The notes: a model not told the origin generated them from the sequence alone. A stretch of DNA of 64,000 bases from DASRIA01 sp963816975 (GCA_963816975.1 CAWFMD010000006.1:1488001-1552000), one strand, 5' to 3'. Shown: positions 23,891-34,227, counted from the stretch's first letter. Program-made: numbers and translations.

Positions 23891-24856
23891 ATGATCATCA
23901 CAGTCACGCTCAACGCGGCAATCGACAAGACGCTGGCCGTGCCCAACTTCCAGATCGGGCGGCGCCACCGTTCCAGCGAGCAGCGCACGATGGCGGGCGG
24001 CAAGGGCGTCAACGTCGCGCGCGCGCTCAAGACACTCGGGCAGCCGGTGATCGCGACAGGCTTCGCAGGTGGCGCGACCGGCACTCGCATCATCGAGCAG
24101 CTCACGGCCGAGGCGATCCTGTGCGACTTCGTGCGCATCGGGGAGGAGTCGCGCACCTCGACCGCCGTGATCGATCCGACATCCGGGGTGCAGACCGAGG
24201 TCAACGAGATCGGCCCGGCGGTGACGGAGAGCGAGGTGTCGCTCTTCTGCGACAAGCTCACCTACCTCGCCAAGGGCGCGGACATCTGCGTGTTCGCCGG
24301 CTCCCTGCCACGTGGCATCGACGGCAAGATCTACGCGGATTTGATCACGCAGCTCAAGCGCCTCGACGTGATCACGGTGATCGATGCCGAGGGCGCGCCG
24401 ATGGAGCAGGCGCTGCGCTCCGTTCCCGACCTGGTCTCTCCGAACTCAGGCGAGGCCGAGCAGCTCGTGGGGCACGAGTTCCGCGACGACCCCGACCACG
24501 TCTTCGCCCTCTACGAGCTCTGTGAGCGCGGTCCGCGCGAGGCGATCATCACCCACGCCGAGGGGTGCTACGCGCTGGTCGGGCGCGATCACGAGCGCTC
24601 CCTGTGCGAGCTGCGCATCGACCCGCTGGAGCCGGCTTCGGCGATCGGGGCGGGGGATTCATTTCTGGCCGGCTACCTCGCCGCCCGCTACATGCGCCGG
24701 CCGCATCGGGACGCGCTGAGGTTCGCGGTCGCGTGCGGGGCCGAGTCGACCCTGCATCTCGGCGCCGGGGTGCTCGACCCGCGCGCCGCGGAGCGGCTCG
24801 AGCAAGAGGTCGTGCTGACCGAGCTCGAAAAGCCGCGCGTCGACGCGACCGCCTGA
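23891..24856 (+). CDS. PfkB-family sugar kinase, 1-phosphofructokinase type
   Basis: A 321-residue ribokinase-fold kinase. The N-terminus MIITVTLNAAIDKTLAV and GGKGVNVARAL are the substrate signature of the 1-phosphofructokinase/tagatose-6-phosphate kinase group; AIGAGDSFLAGYL carries the catalytic Asp and anion hole. GGGAGGGGAG-like purine-rich sequence precedes the ATG, and a TATAGA box stands at about 23859. No PTS or fructose transporter is adjacent, so the phosphosugar substrate is unresolved. Confidence 0.88.
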   Translation: MIITVTLNAAIDKTLAVPNFQIGRRHRSSEQRTMAGGKGVNVARALKTLGQPVIATGFAGGATGTRIIEQLTAEAILCDFVRIGEESRTSTAVIDPTSGVQTEVNEIGPAVTESEVSLFCDKLTYLAKGADICVFAGSLPRGIDGKIYADLITQLKRLDVITVIDAEGAPMEQALRSVPDLVSPNSGEAEQLVGHEFRDDPDHVFALYELCERGPREAIITHAEGCYALVGRDHERSLCELRIDPLEPASAIGAGDSFLAGYLAARYMRRPHRDALRFAVACGAESTLHLGAGVLDPRAAERLEQEVVLTELEKPRVDATA

Positions 24857-24998
24857 GATACAGCGACGGCTTCGTCGCCACGCGCGTTCCCGCACCTTCC
24901 GGAAAAGGTCGGGGAACTCCGAGAAACCGCTGGTACCATCGGATGTCCGTTGTCGCCCGCCGCCGACAGCCGCGCACTTCCTCGTCATCCCGCATCCC

Positions 24999-25004
24999 TA
25001 GGAT
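24999..25004 (+). promoter_or_regulatory. Candidate -10 box of guaB3 (leaderless type)
   Basis: TAGGAT ends 6 nt before ATG 25011, and no Shine-Dalgarno sequence precedes the start. Confidence 0.45.
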
Positions 25005-25010
25005 TGCGCG

Positions 25011-26216
25011 ATGGAGATTGAGATCGGCAAGGGCAAGAAGGGCCGCCGGGGCTACGGCTTCGACGACATCGCGATCGTCCCGTCCCGGCGCACGCGCGAC
25101 CCCGACGACGTAGACATCTCCTGGACCCTCGGGCCGTACCGCTTCGAGCTGCCGATGCTGGCGGCCGCGATGGACGGCGTCGTCTCACCCCGCATCGCGG
25201 GGCTCGTGGGCAAGGCCGGCGGGCTCGGTGTCCTCAACCTGGAGGGCATCTGGACGCGATACGAGGACGCGGACGAGCAGCTCGAGCGCATCTCCAAGCT
25301 GCCGCCCGAGCAGGCCACCCGCGAGATGCAGCGGATCTACGCCGAGCCCGTGAAGGCCGAGCTCGTCGCCCAGCGAATCCGCGAGATCAAGGCCGAGGGA
25401 GTGGTCGCGTCCGGGTCGCTCACGCCTCAGCGCGTCCGCGACTTCTGCGACGTGGCGCTGGATGCCGGGCTGGACCTCCTGGTGGTCCAGGGGACTGTGA
25501 TCTCCGCCGAGCACGTCTCCTCCTCGGTGGAGCCGCTCAACCTCAAGGAGTTCATCGCCGAGTTGCCGGTTCCATGCATCGTGGGTGGCTGTGCCAGCTA
25601 CTCGACGGGTCTGCACCTGATGCGGACCGGCGCCGTGGGAGTCCTCGTCGGCGTCGGACCGGGGGCGGCGTGCACGACGCGGGGCGTCCTCGGCATCGGC
25701 GTGCCGCAGGCCACGGCCATCGCGGATGTGCAGGCGGCACGCTCCCAGCACATGCTCGAGACCGGCACCTATGTGAACGTGATCGCCGACGGCGGGATGC
25801 GCAACGGCGGTGACATCTCCAAGGCATTCGCGTGTGGCGCGGACGCGGTCATGATCGGCTCTCCGCTTGCAAGGGCCAAGGAAGCGCCCGGCCGTGGGTT
25901 CCACTGGGGGATGGCGACCTTCCACTCGTCACTGCCGCGCGGCGCCCGCGTCGCGACCCGGCAGAATGCGACCCTCCAGGAGATCCTGCTCGGTCCCGCG
26001 ATGGAGAACGACGGGAGCTTCAACCTGTTCGGCGCGCTGCGCACTTCGATGGCGACTTGCGGCTACGCGGACGTGCCGTCCTTCCACCGCGCGGAAGTGA
26101 TGATCGCGCCGTCGCTCCAGACCGAAGGCAAGCAGCTGCAGCGCGAGCAGCACATCGGCATGGGGTCGAACGGCAAGAGCCAGGCGTCGGCGGCGGTTTC
26201 CACGCTGGATGACTAG
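25011..26216 (+). CDS. guaB3: GuaB3-type IMP dehydrogenase-related protein
   Basis: A 401-residue TIM-barrel protein of the IMPDH/GMP reductase superfamily without CBS domains. The catalytic cysteine loop is intact ([19 protein letters not shown]), as are the phosphate-binding [15 protein letters not shown] and the [11 protein letters not shown] segment. Actinobacteria carry such GuaB3 proteins besides a canonical GuaB2; enzymatic activity has been uncertain, though the loop here looks functional. It overlaps guaA by 8 bp, supporting a role in GMP synthesis. GMP reductase is an alternative. Confidence 0.88.
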   Translation: MEIEIGKGKKGRRGYGFDDIAIVPSRRTRDPDDVDISWTLGPYRFELPMLAAAMDGVVSPRIAGLVGKAGGLGVLNLEGIWTRYEDADEQLERISKLPPEQATREMQRIYAEPVKAELVAQRIREIKAEGVVASGSLTPQRVRDFCDVALDAGLDLLVVQGTVISAEHVSSSVEPLNLKEFIAELPVPCIVGGCASYSTGLHLMRTGAVGVLVGVGPGAACTTRGVLGIGVPQATAIADVQAARSQHMLETGTYVNVIADGGMRNGGDISKAFACGADAVMIGSPLARAKEAPGRGFHWGMATFHSSLPRGARVATRQNATLQEILLGPAMENDGSFNLFGALRTSMATCGYADVPSFHRAEVMIAPSLQTEGKQLQREQHIGMGSNGKSQASAAVSTLDD

Positions 26217-27810
26217 CCCCGTGGCCGGCACAGCGGGCCAGGGCGTCGAAGCCTCGGCACGGCCGGCCGCCACCGAGGAGGTTCTGGTCCTCGACTTCGG
26301 GGGGCAGTACTCCCAGCTGATCGCACGGCGCATCCGAGAGTGCGGGGTCTTCTCGGAGCTGCTGCCCCACGACGCGCCCTTGGCGGAGCTGCAGGCGCGC
26401 CGCCCGCGCGGCCTGGTGCTGTCCGGGGGCCCGTCGTCGGTGTACTCCGAGGACGCACCGCCGCTGCGACGCGAGCTGCTCGAGCTCGGGATCCCGGTGC
26501 TCGGCATCTGTTACGGCATGCAGGCGATGGCGCTGGCGCTGGGGGGCCGGGTCGAGGGGGCCGCGGTGGCGGAGTTCGGCCGCACCGACCTGCACGTGGG
26601 CGAGCAGGGCCGGCTGCTGGCGGGCCTTCCGGACGAGCAGAGCTGCTGGATGAGCCACCGCGACACGGTCTTCGCTGCGCCCGCCGGGTTCACCGCGCTG
26701 GCATCGTCGCCGGCGTCGCCGGTCGCGGCGTTCGAGTCGGTTGACCGCGGTCTGTACGGCATCCAGTTCCACCCCGAGGTGGTGCACACGCCACACGGCA
26801 CGCAGGTGCTGCGCACCTTCCTGCGGGACCTGTGCGGCTGCGAGCAGCAGTGGACGCCGGCCTCCGTCGTCGATGAGCAGATCGCGCTGATCCGGGAGCA
26901 GGTCGGCGCCGGCCGGGCGATCTGCGGCCTGTCCGGGGGCGTCGACTCCTCCGTCGCTGCGCTGATCGTCCACCGCGCGCTCGGCGACCGGCTGGTGTGC
27001 GTGCTGGTCGACCACGGCCTGCTGCGCAAGGACGAGGCCCAGCAGGTCGTGCGGACCTTCGGGGAGCACTTCGACGTGCCCCTGGTGCACGTCGATGCGC
27101 GCGACCGTTTCCTGGCGCGGCTCGCCGGCGTGACCGACCCGGAGCAAAAGCGGCGCATCATCGGCGACGAGTTCATCCGCGTGTTCGAGGAGGAGGCCGC
27201 GAAGCTCGACGATGTCGGGTATCTCGTGCAGGGCACGCTCTACTCGGACGTGATCGAGTCCGGCGGGGGTGCGAGCGGCGACGCCGCGATGATCAAGTCC
27301 CACCACAACGTCGGCGGCCTGCCCGAGCACTTCGACTTCGATCTGATCGAGCCGCTGCGCCGGCTGTTCAAGGACGAGGTGCGGGTCGTGGGCGCGGAGC
27401 TCGGCCTCCCCGACCGGCTGGTCTGGCGCCAGCCCTTCCCCGGTCCCGGCCTCGCGATCCGGGTGATCGGCGGCGAGGTCACGCGCGAGCGCCTGGACAT
27501 CCTGCGGGAGGCCGACGCGATCCTGCAGGAGGAGATCCGCGCGGCCGGCCTCTACCGCGAGCTTTGGCAGTCGTTCACCGTGCTGCCCGCGGTCCGTTCG
27601 GTCGGCGTGCAGGGCGACGAGCGCACCTACGCGTACCCGATCGTGATCCGAGCGGTGACGTCGGACGACGCGATGACCGCCGACTGGGCGCGGCTGCCCT
27701 ACGACCTGCTCGAGCGGGTGTCGAGCCGCATCATCAACGAGATCCCGCACGTGAACCGCGTGGCGCTGGACATTTCGTCGAAGCCGCCCAGCACGATCGA
27801 GTGGGAATAG
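26209..27810 (+). CDS. guaA: GMP synthase (glutamine-hydrolysing)
   Basis: A 533-residue enzyme converting XMP to GMP with glutamine and ATP. The class I amidotransferase triad is Cys101 (GICYGMQ), His188 and Glu190 (QFHPEV). The ATP-pyrophosphatase P-loop is [10 protein letters not shown] (about 241-250), and the dimerisation domain ends in the family terminus [10 protein letters not shown]. The ATG overlaps guaB3; a GTG four codons later is an alternative start and the first 20 residues are poorly conserved. Confidence 0.96.
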   Translation: MTSPVAGTAGQGVEASARPAATEEVLVLDFGGQYSQLIARRIRECGVFSELLPHDAPLAELQARRPRGLVLSGGPSSVYSEDAPPLRRELLELGIPVLGICYGMQAMALALGGRVEGAAVAEFGRTDLHVGEQGRLLAGLPDEQSCWMSHRDTVFAAPAGFTALASSPASPVAAFESVDRGLYGIQFHPEVVHTPHGTQVLRTFLRDLCGCEQQWTPASVVDEQIALIREQVGAGRAICGLSGGVDSSVAALIVHRALGDRLVCVLVDHGLLRKDEAQQVVRTFGEHFDVPLVHVDARDRFLARLAGVTDPEQKRRIIGDEFIRVFEEEAAKLDDVGYLVQGTLYSDVIESGGGASGDAAMIKSHHNVGGLPEHFDFDLIEPLRRLFKDEVRVVGAELGLPDRLVWRQPFPGPGLAIRVIGGEVTRERLDILREADAILQEEIRAAGLYRELWQSFTVLPAVRSVGVQGDERTYAYPIVIRAVTSDDAMTADWARLPYDLLERVSSRIINEIPHVNRVALDISSKPPSTIEWE

Positions 27811-27850
27811 CCGACAGCGGACGGGCGTCCGCCTGCCGCGGCGGGCTCGG

Positions 27851-29143
27851 CTAGCTCGCCCGGTCCCAGCGGCGCAGGTCCGGCAGGGGGTCCACCGGGT
27901 GCCCACCGTCGTACCAGCCGGGGGCGGTCCACTCCTCGAAATGCAGGTGGCAGCCGCGCGCGTTGCCGGACTCGCCCACCGCGCCGATCTCCTGGCCCGT
28001 GTAGACGCGGTCTCCGACCTGCACTCCGGCCTTCTCGCGCAGGTGCATGTATGCGTAGTCGGAGCCGGTGCCCTTTCCGTCGATCACCACGTAGTAGCCG
28101 GCGGCGGAATGGAAGCCGGCGAACTTGACCTTGCCGCCGCGAGCGGCGGCCAGCGGCGTGCCGCAGGCGGCGAACACGTCCTGGCCCTGGTGCGAGTGCC
28201 CCGACCGGCCCGACCCGAAGCCCGAGCCGCCGCTGCCGAAGTCATGCCTGCCGCGGATCGGGAACATGTGGTCGAAGACGGTCACCGACTCGGCCGGCTC
28301 ACTCGCCGAGCGCACGCCGGCGGCCGTTGCCCCGCGCGTCGAGAGCACGAACGCGTACCTGCCCTTGCGTGGCACGCGCCCTCTCACCGAACCCGTCCAG
28401 CGCACGCGGTGCAGCGCCCCCGGCGCGATCGCCGGGCGCTCCCAGGCGCGGATCACGCTGTCGTCAGTGACGCGCACGAGGTTGACCTGGAGGTCCATCG
28501 GCTGCGGCCCGAGCGCGCGGTACGTGAAAACGGCGCGCTGTGGGCCGCCGTAGAAGAGCTTGCGCGGCTCAGACAGCGCGGCCTGCACCGGCTGCGGCGC
28601 GCCCGCCGGGCGGAAGGTGCCGAGCGCCGGTTGCAGCCCCTCGACCATGAACCCGGCCCATCGCCGGGAGCGCCTGCCGGCGAGGTCGATCACCGTGACG
28701 GGACCGCTGCGGGCGCCCGCCGGAACGGATGTGAGCACGCGCCGCGCGCTCAGGGAGGACGCGGGTGCGCTGACGTCGTCCCGCGGTCCGCGCTCGCCGT
28801 AGAACACGACCAACGCCGCTGCGCCGAGGTTGCGACCGCTGACGCGGATGCTCGCCCCGGAGGCGGCGCGGTGGCTGTCCACGCACGGGCCTTCGGGATT
28901 CGAGACGCAGCGGACGTCGAGCACCACGGGGCCGGTGCCCCCCGCCGGCGCGCCCGCCGGCGGGGGAGCGGGGGCGACACCGGCGCCGCCGCTGTCCGCG
29001 CGGGCGGGTGCGCCGCCGATCCCGAGGAGCACGGCGCATGCGCAAGCGAGCCCCACGCGCACCGCGCGCAGGTCCCGCTGGAGTGCGGCTCGGCTGCGGG
29101 ACCGCGTCCCGCGCAAAGCCGTTTCTGTCGACGGCGACCGCAA
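27851..29143 (-). CDS. Secreted M23-family peptidase (LytM fold) with N-terminal beta domains
   Basis: An exported protein of about 430 residues. A signal peptide ([20 protein letters not shown]) and a Pro/Gly/Ala-rich linker come first, then an IPT/TIG-like segment ([23 protein letters not shown]), a further beta region, and the C-terminal LytM domain. Zinc-site motifs are [15 protein letters not shown] and GCHLHFEEW, so the endopeptidase site looks intact. It probably cuts peptidoglycan cross-links. The start is uncertain (TTG 29143 or internal GTG codons before the signal peptide). It is convergent with guaA, 40 bp apart. Confidence 0.87.
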   Translation of the reverse strand: MRSPSTETALRGTRSRSRAALQRDLRAVRVGLACACAVLLGIGGAPARADSGGAGVAPAPPPAGAPAGGTGPVVLDVRCVSNPEGPCVDSHRAASGASIRVSGRNLGAAALVVFYGERGPRDDVSAPASSLSARRVLTSVPAGARSGPVTVIDLAGRRSRRWAGFMVEGLQPALGTFRPAGAPQPVQAALSEPRKLFYGGPQRAVFTYRALGPQPMDLQVNLVRVTDDSVIRAWERPAIAPGALHRVRWTGSVRGRVPRKGRYAFVLSTRGATAAGVRSASEPAESVTVFDHMFPIRGRHDFGSGGSGFGSGRSGHSHQGQDVFAACGTPLAAARGGKVKFAGFHSAAGYYVVIDGKGTGSDYAYMHLREKAGVQVGDRVYTGQEIGAVGESGNARGCHLHFEEWTAPGWYDGGHPVDPLPDLRRWDRAS

Positions 29144-29562
29144 ACAAGCCTCTCTTTCGACGGCCTACGGAGTTAGCTGACGGGCTCGCGCTGAAAGAGC
29201 AGCGCTACGGTCTCGGTCGCGTCCTCCGACGCGTTCCCGGCCGATTCGCCCCGTGGGCGGAAACATTCCGCCCGAGCGGTTCCCCCGTTTCCGACCCGTT
29301 GCTGCCCGGGCACGGAACTCGGCTGGCCTGGTTGAAGGGCGGCAGTATAGACACGGCACCGGATCCGGACGGTGCCCGCCGCACCTCTTCTGCGAGCTTG
29401 AGACAGGCGTTACAAGGTCCTCGACCACCTCCACGGAGGCGTTTCGGCGGCCATGCGAGACTTCCCTCCGGCCTCCGGGTCTCCTGCCCCGGCCCTGAGC
29501 GCCGCGCCCAAGCGGCTATCATTCGCCGGTCGTCGCGGGCCGCGGCGGCTCTGGTTCTGCCT
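29144..29562. other. Divergent intergenic region between the M23 peptidase and rplM
   Basis: No convincing gene occupies these 419 bp, which separate two divergent transcription units. TATCAT at 29517-29522 lies about 40 nt before the rplM start and is a plausible -10 box for the ribosomal operon. I see no tRNA, recognisable riboswitch or intrinsic terminator. Confidence 0.5.
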
Positions 29563-30000
29563 GTGAAGACCTTCGTGGCGACACCCTCGACCCGCCAGCG
29601 CGACTGGGTGCTCGTCGACGCCAACGGCAAGACGCTCGGCCGGCTCGCGACTCAGGTCGCCGACATGCTCCGCGGCAAGCGCAAGCCGGAATACACCCCG
29701 CACGTGGACACCGGCGACTTCGTGGTCGTCGTGAACGCCGAGAAAGTGCACGTCACCGGGGACAAGCGCTCCGCGAAGATGTATCGCCACCATTCCGGCT
29801 ATCCCGGGGGTCTGCGCTCGCGCACGCTGGAGCAGATGCTCCAGCGCCGCCCCGAGGAGGTCATCCGCATCGCCGTGAAGGGGATGCTGCCGCGCAATCG
29901 GCTGGCCCGCCAGCAGCTGCGCAAGCTGAAGGTGTATGCGGGGCCCGAGCACCCGCACGAGGCACAGCAGCCCAAGCCCGTCGAGATGGAGAAAGTGTGA
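29563..30000 (+). CDS. rplM: 50S ribosomal protein L13
   Basis: A 145-residue protein with standard L13 blocks: [54 protein letters not shown] and [21 protein letters not shown] 29563 gives a normal L13 length; the frame extends far upstream without conserved sequence. Its stop overlaps the rpsI GTG (GTGA), the usual L13-S9 coupling. Confidence 0.96.
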   Translation: MKTFVATPSTRQRDWVLVDANGKTLGRLATQVADMLRGKRKPEYTPHVDTGDFVVVVNAEKVHVTGDKRSAKMYRHHSGYPGGLRSRTLEQMLQRRPEEVIRIAVKGMLPRNRLARQQLRKLKVYAGPEHPHEAQQPKPVEMEKV

Positions 30001-30680
30001 TCGAAAGCGAACAGCCCGACCAGGTCGAGCAGACGCCGCCGGCTGCGGAATCAGCTCCGCCCGAGCCCGAGCCCGAGCCCGCCGCAGCGCCAGAGCCCGC
30101 CGCAGCGCCAGAGCAGGCCGCAGCTCCCGAGCCGGCTGCAGCTCCCGATCCGGCTGCGGAGACCCCGACCGAGCCGGAGACCCCGGCCGAGCCGGAAGCG
30201 GAGGTGCCGGCCGAGCCCGCGGCGCCGGTCACGGCGAACGGCAGCGAGCCGGTCGCCGAGGAACAGCCCCGCACGCTCGACGAGCTTGCCGCCGGAGCGC
30301 GGTACCACGCGACCGGCAAGCGCAAGAGCTCCGTGGCGCGCGTGATCATCCAGCCGGGATCCGGCCAGTTCAACCTCAACGGCCGCGCGCTCGAGGTCTA
30401 TTTTCCCCGCCGCACGCACCAGGCGGTCGTGCGCCAGCCGCTCGATGTCGCCGGCTACGGCGATCGGATCGACGTGCGCGCGCGGATCCACGGCGGCGGC
30501 ATCTCCGGCCAGGCGGACGCCGTCCGCCACGGGATCGCGAAGGCGCTGATCGATGCGGACCCAGCCCTGCGCCCGGAGCTCAAGCGCCGACAACTCCTGA
30601 CGCGCGACCCGCGCGAGAAGGAGCGCCGCAAGGCAGGTCTCAAGAAGGCGCGTAAGCGGCCGCAGTTCTCCAAGCGCTAG
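29997..30680 (+). CDS. rpsI: 30S ribosomal protein S9 with long acidic N-terminal extension
   Basis: A 227-residue S9, about 100 residues longer than usual. The S9 domain begins near residue 101 ([16 protein letters not shown]) and ends with the canonical RKRPQFSKR, whose Arg contacts P-site tRNA. Residues 1-100 are low-complexity and acidic, rich in Pro, Ala and Glu, with repeated [12 protein letters not shown] units coded by imperfect DNA repeats (about 30060-30190). The extension is in frame from the GTG that overlaps rplM, so it is probably translated. No other start in the first 90 codons has a better ribosome binding site. Confidence 0.94.
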   Translation: MIESEQPDQVEQTPPAAESAPPEPEPEPAAAPEPAAAPEQAAAPEPAAAPDPAAETPTEPETPAEPEAEVPAEPAAPVTANGSEPVAEEQPRTLDELAAGARYHATGKRKSSVARVIIQPGSGQFNLNGRALEVYFPRRTHQAVVRQPLDVAGYGDRIDVRARIHGGGISGQADAVRHGIAKALIDADPALRPELKRRQLLTRDPREKERRKAGLKKARKRPQFSKR

Positions 30681-30688
30681 CCGCGCCA

Positions 30689-32038
30689 ATGGCGGTGGCG
30701 CCGGGTACCAGGCTGTTCGGCACCGACGGTGTCCGCGGGCTGGCGGGCGAGTTCCTGTCGGCCGAGCTGGCGTTCACGCTCGGGCGTGCGGCCGCGGCGG
30801 TCTGCGACGCGCCGTCGCCCCAGGTGCTCGTCGTGCGGGACACGCGGGTGTCGGGAGAGATGCTGGAGGCCGCGCTCTGCGCCGGGATCGCAGCCGCGGG
30901 CGGGCAGGCGCTGCTCGCCGGAGTGCTGCCGACCCCGGCTGCCTCGATCTTGGTCCGGCGCTACGGGTTCGACATGGGCGCCGTGATCTCCGCCTCGCAC
31001 AACCCGTATTACGACAACGGAATCAAGTTCTTCGACGCGCACGGGCAGAAGCTGTCGGACCAGGCCGAGGCCGCCGTGGAGGCCAACGTGCAAGTGGGCG
31101 GAGCACGTGCCCCGGGCGCGGATCCAGCCACCTGCGGTCGCGTGCGGGCGTTCAAGGGCGCCGTGGACGACTACCTCAGAGAGCTGGAGAGCCGCTTCGA
31201 GCTGTCCCTCGCGGGTCGCCGGGTGCTGCTCGACTGCGCGCACGGCGCGACCTACCGGGCGGCGCCGGCCCTGTTCGAGCGTCTGGGCGCCGACGTCGAG
31301 GCACTCGCCTGCGAGCCGGACGGGGTCAACATCAATGCGGGCTGCGGCTCGACCCATCCCGAGCTGATCGCCCAGCGCATCCGGGCGGGCGGCCACGACC
31401 TCGGCTTTGCGTTCGATGGCGACGGCGATCGCGTGCTCGCGGTCGCGCAGGACGGCAGCATCGTCGACGGGGACGAGATCATCGCCGCCATCGGCCGGGA
31501 CCTGAAGCTGCGCGGCGAGCTCCAGGGCGACGGCGTCGCCGTCACGGTCATGACGAACTTCGGGTTCCACACGGCGATGGACGAGGCCGGCATCGAGGTC
31601 GCGACCACCGACGTGGGAGACAGGCACGTGGTCGAGGAGCTGTTGCGCCGCGACTGGGTGCTGGGCGGCGAACAGTCCGGCCACATCGTGGACATGCGGC
31701 TGACTCCGTCCGGCGACGGGATCGCGGCGGCCCTGCTGCTGCTGCGGGCACTGGGCGATCGGCCGCTCACGGCGGGGCTGGCGATGCGCAAGCTCCCGCA
31801 ACTGCTCGTGAACGTCCGGGTCGATGATCGGGACGCGCTGGCCACGTCCTCGGCAGTCTGGGAGACGGTCGAGTCCGAGTCGCACGAGCTCGAGGGCGAG
31901 GGCCGGATCCTGGTGCGGCCGTCGGGTACGGAGCCGGTCGTGCGCGTGATGGTCGAGGCTCCCACCCAGCAGCGCTGCGAAACGGTCTCGGCGCGCGTCG
32001 TCGAAACGGTGCGACGCGAGCTCGGGACGCGCGACTGA
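30689..32038 (+). CDS. glmM: Phosphoglucosamine mutase
   Basis: A 449-residue enzyme interconverting glucosamine-6-phosphate and glucosamine-1-phosphate for UDP-GlcNAc synthesis. The phosphoserine loop is ISASHNPYYDN (Ser103), the magnesium loop FDGDGDRVL, the sugar loop GGEQSGHI and the phosphate loop RPSGTEPVVRV. It starts 8 nt after rpsI, as part of the rplM-rpsI-glmM operon, an arrangement common in actinobacteria. Confidence 0.96.
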   Translation: MAVAPGTRLFGTDGVRGLAGEFLSAELAFTLGRAAAAVCDAPSPQVLVVRDTRVSGEMLEAALCAGIAAAGGQALLAGVLPTPAASILVRRYGFDMGAVISASHNPYYDNGIKFFDAHGQKLSDQAEAAVEANVQVGGARAPGADPATCGRVRAFKGAVDDYLRELESRFELSLAGRRVLLDCAHGATYRAAPALFERLGADVEALACEPDGVNINAGCGSTHPELIAQRIRAGGHDLGFAFDGDGDRVLAVAQDGSIVDGDEIIAAIGRDLKLRGELQGDGVAVTVMTNFGFHTAMDEAGIEVATTDVGDRHVVEELLRRDWVLGGEQSGHIVDMRLTPSGDGIAAALLLLRALGDRPLTAGLAMRKLPQLLVNVRVDDRDALATSSAVWETVESESHELEGEGRILVRPSGTEPVVRVMVEAPTQQRCETVSARVVETVRRELGTRD

Positions 32039-32148
32039 GCTACAGCTCAACCCCTGTCACACCGAGCACCGCTGATGCAGGTTTTTGGCATGGGAAGTGG
32101 AATCAGGGGTAGAACCAACGTCCAAATACCGGGATTTTCCGCGACCGT

Positions 32149-32170
32149 CAGACGTCTGCAGTGGTACAGT
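32149..32170 (+). promoter_or_regulatory. Palindrome and possible -10 box upstream of glmS
   Basis: CAGACGTCTG (32149-32158) is a perfect 10-bp palindrome. TACAGT (32165-32170) could be a -10 box, which would start the glmS transcript near 32177. No good -35 hexamer is visible, so the promoter call is weak. Confidence 0.35.
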
Positions 32171-32197
32171 TGCAATCTCTTCCGGTCGAGGGCTAAG

Positions 32198-32220
32198 GAG
32201 CCGCAACGGCGGCTCTTTTT
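32198..32220 (+). terminator. Intrinsic terminator in the glmS leader
   Basis: GAGCCGC (32198-32204) pairs perfectly with GCGGCTC (32209-32215) around AACG, followed by TTTTT (32216-32220). It lies only 44 nt before the glmS start. GGCT/AGCC pairing (32191-32194 with 32199-32202) would compete with the terminator stem, so attenuation is possible. It could instead simply end the glmM transcript. Confidence 0.75.
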
Positions 32221-32263
32221 CAGTTGGAGGAGCAAACCGACACCGGAAGGAAGGAGGTGCGTT

Positions 32264-34138
32264 ATGTGCGGCATCGTCGGATATGTGGGCGAGCGCTCGT
32301 GCCGCGAGCTCTTGATGCATGGACTGGAGCGCCTCGAGTACCGGGGCTACGACTCCGCAGGCCTCTCGCTCGTGACGGACGGCCGGATCGAGTCGGTGCG
32401 TGCGGTCGGCAACCTCAGCCGCCTGCGCGAGGCGGTCGACGCGAACGACTCGAACGGCAGCGCCGCGGTCACGCTCCAGATCTCCGAGGCGACGACCGGT
32501 ATCGGCCACACGCGCTGGGCGACGCACGGCAGGCCCTCCGAGCGCAACGCGCATCCCCATCCCGACTGCACCGACCGCGTGCACATCGTCCTCAACGGGA
32601 TCATCGAGAACTACGTAGAGCTACGGGCGCAGCTCGAGGCCGAAGGACACCACTTCTCGTCCGAGACGGACGCCGAGGCAGTCGCGCACCTGATCGAGAA
32701 GCATGTCGACGCGCTCGGTCCCGGCAACCTGACCGAGGCGACACGCCTCGCCTACCTCGAGCTGCGCGGCCACTATGCGTTCGTGGCCGTGTCGGCCGAC
32801 GACCCCGACACGATCGTAGGCGCGCGCAAGGACTGCCCACTCGTGATCGGCGTCGGCGAGGGCGAGCACTTCGTCGCCTCCGCGATCCCCGCTTTCCTGC
32901 GCGAGACGCGCCGCGTGCAGCTGGTCAACGACGACGAGATCGTGACCGTGCGTCGCGGTGCCGCCGAGTTCCGCAGCGCGGCCGGTGAGCAGGTCTCCCG
33001 TGAGATCGAGGAGATCACCTGGGACGAGGAGGCCGCCGAGAAATCCGGGTACCCGACGTTCATGCTGAAGGAGATCAACGAGCAGTCCGACGCCGTCGCG
33101 GAGACGATCGCGGACCGGCTGGCCCACGACGAGACCGTCGACCTCAGCGACGTCGGGATCGACGACGACAAGCTCGCGCAGTTTCGCCGGATCGTGATCG
33201 TCGCGTGTGGCACCTCTTACCACGCGGGCCTCGTCGGCCGCTACGCGATCGAGAAGTGGGCACGGGTGCCGGTCGAGATGGACATCGCCTCGGAGTACCG
33301 CTATCGCGACCCCGTGATCGGCCCCGACGACCTCGTGATCGGCATCTCGCAGTCGGGTGAGACGGCGGACACGCTGGCGGCGATGCGCCTCGCGCGCAGC
33401 CGCGGCGCAACGGTGCTCGCGGTCACGAACATCCTCGGCAGCCAGGCGACGCGCGATTCGGACGGCGTGCTCTACACACGGGCCGGCCTCGAGATCGGCG
33501 TGGCCGCCACCAAGACGTTCGTCGCGCAGGTGGCCGCCATGTACCTGATCGGCCTGAAGCTGGCCGAGCTGCGCCACACGATGGAGCCCGCCGAGCTGCA
33601 TGGCCTGATCCGCGACCTGAAGGCGATTCCCCACCGGATCGAGATGCTGGTGCAGCAGTGCGAGCAGCAGATCCGGGCGATCGCCCGCACGCACTCCGAG
33701 CGCGACTTCTTCCTGTACCTGGGGCGGCACATCGGTCTGCCGATCGCGCTCGAGGGCGCGCTGAAGCTGAAGGAGATCTCCTACATCCCGACGGAGGCCT
33801 ACGCGGCGGGCGAGATGAAGCACGGGCCGATCGCGCTGCTCGACAGCTCGACGCCGGTCGTGTGCGTTGCCACCGACAGCCCGGTCCTGGACAAGGTGCT
33901 CTCGAACGTGGCGGAGGTGAAGGCGCGCGGCGCCGAGGTGATCGCCGTCGCGACCGAGGGCTCCGGCCATGTCGCCGCGGCGGCTGACCAGACGGTCTTC
34001 ATTCCTCGCACGGACTGGATCCTCCAGCCGATCCTGGCGGTCGTCCCGCTGCAGCTGCTGGCGTACCACATCGCGCGCCTGCGCGGATTGAACGTCGATC
34101 AGCCGCGGAACCTGGCGAAGACCGTCACCGTGGAGTGA
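32264..34138 (+). CDS. glmS: Glutamine-fructose-6-phosphate aminotransferase (isomerising)
   Basis: A 624-residue enzyme making glucosamine-6-phosphate, the entry to amino-sugar and peptidoglycan synthesis. Cys1 of MCGIVGYVGER is the glutaminase nucleophile, which fixes the start at 32264; AAGGAGG lies 6 nt upstream. Further blocks are LEYRGYDSAGLSL, GIGHTRWATHGRPSE, and in the two SIS domains CGTSYHAGLVGRY and SQSGETADTLAA. The end LRGLNVDQPRNLAKTVTVE is diagnostic. I see no glmS ribozyme core in the leader. Confidence 0.97.
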   Translation: MCGIVGYVGERSCRELLMHGLERLEYRGYDSAGLSLVTDGRIESVRAVGNLSRLREAVDANDSNGSAAVTLQISEATTGIGHTRWATHGRPSERNAHPHPDCTDRVHIVLNGIIENYVELRAQLEAEGHHFSSETDAEAVAHLIEKHVDALGPGNLTEATRLAYLELRGHYAFVAVSADDPDTIVGARKDCPLVIGVGEGEHFVASAIPAFLRETRRVQLVNDDEIVTVRRGAAEFRSAAGEQVSREIEEITWDEEAAEKSGYPTFMLKEINEQSDAVAETIADRLAHDETVDLSDVGIDDDKLAQFRRIVIVACGTSYHAGLVGRYAIEKWARVPVEMDIASEYRYRDPVIGPDDLVIGISQSGETADTLAAMRLARSRGATVLAVTNILGSQATRDSDGVLYTRAGLEIGVAATKTFVAQVAAMYLIGLKLAELRHTMEPAELHGLIRDLKAIPHRIEMLVQQCEQQIRAIARTHSERDFFLYLGRHIGLPIALEGALKLKEISYIPTEAYAAGEMKHGPIALLDSSTPVVCVATDSPVLDKVLSNVAEVKARGAEVIAVATEGSGHVAAAADQTVFIPRTDWILQPILAVVPLQLLAYHIARLRGLNVDQPRNLAKTVTVE

Positions 34139-34144
34139 CAAAGG

Positions 34145-34221
34145 CCGGATTTTCCTTAGTCGGAAAATCCGGGAGCTCTGAGATTCGCCTTAGGCGGAAA
34201 ATCCGGGAGCCCTGAGATCCG
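34145..34221 (+). repeat. Tandem palindromic element, locus 3
   Basis: A perfect 11-bp stem (CCGGATTTTCC 34145-34155 with 34162-34172) encloses TTAGTC. Two 34-bp tandem units follow each other exactly (34154-34187 and 34188-34221), differing at only a few positions, and a third CCTTAG begins at 34222. It fills the gap between the convergent glmS and TfoX-like genes. Confidence 0.9.
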
Positions 34222-34227
34222 CCTTAG

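Noticed and set aside
32128..32145. Possible sixth copy of the palindromic element (ACCGGGATTTTCCGCG)
   Set aside because: Only one arm is present; the TTAGCC loop and complementary arm are missing, so the match may be chance or a decayed fragment.
32171..32263. glmS ribozyme in the glmS leader
   Set aside because: None of the conserved core or the double-pseudoknot sequence is visible, and the leader is too short.
34145..34221. CRISPR-like tandem repeats
   Set aside because: The units are contiguous with no unique spacers, occur in only 2-3 copies per locus, and no cas genes are present.
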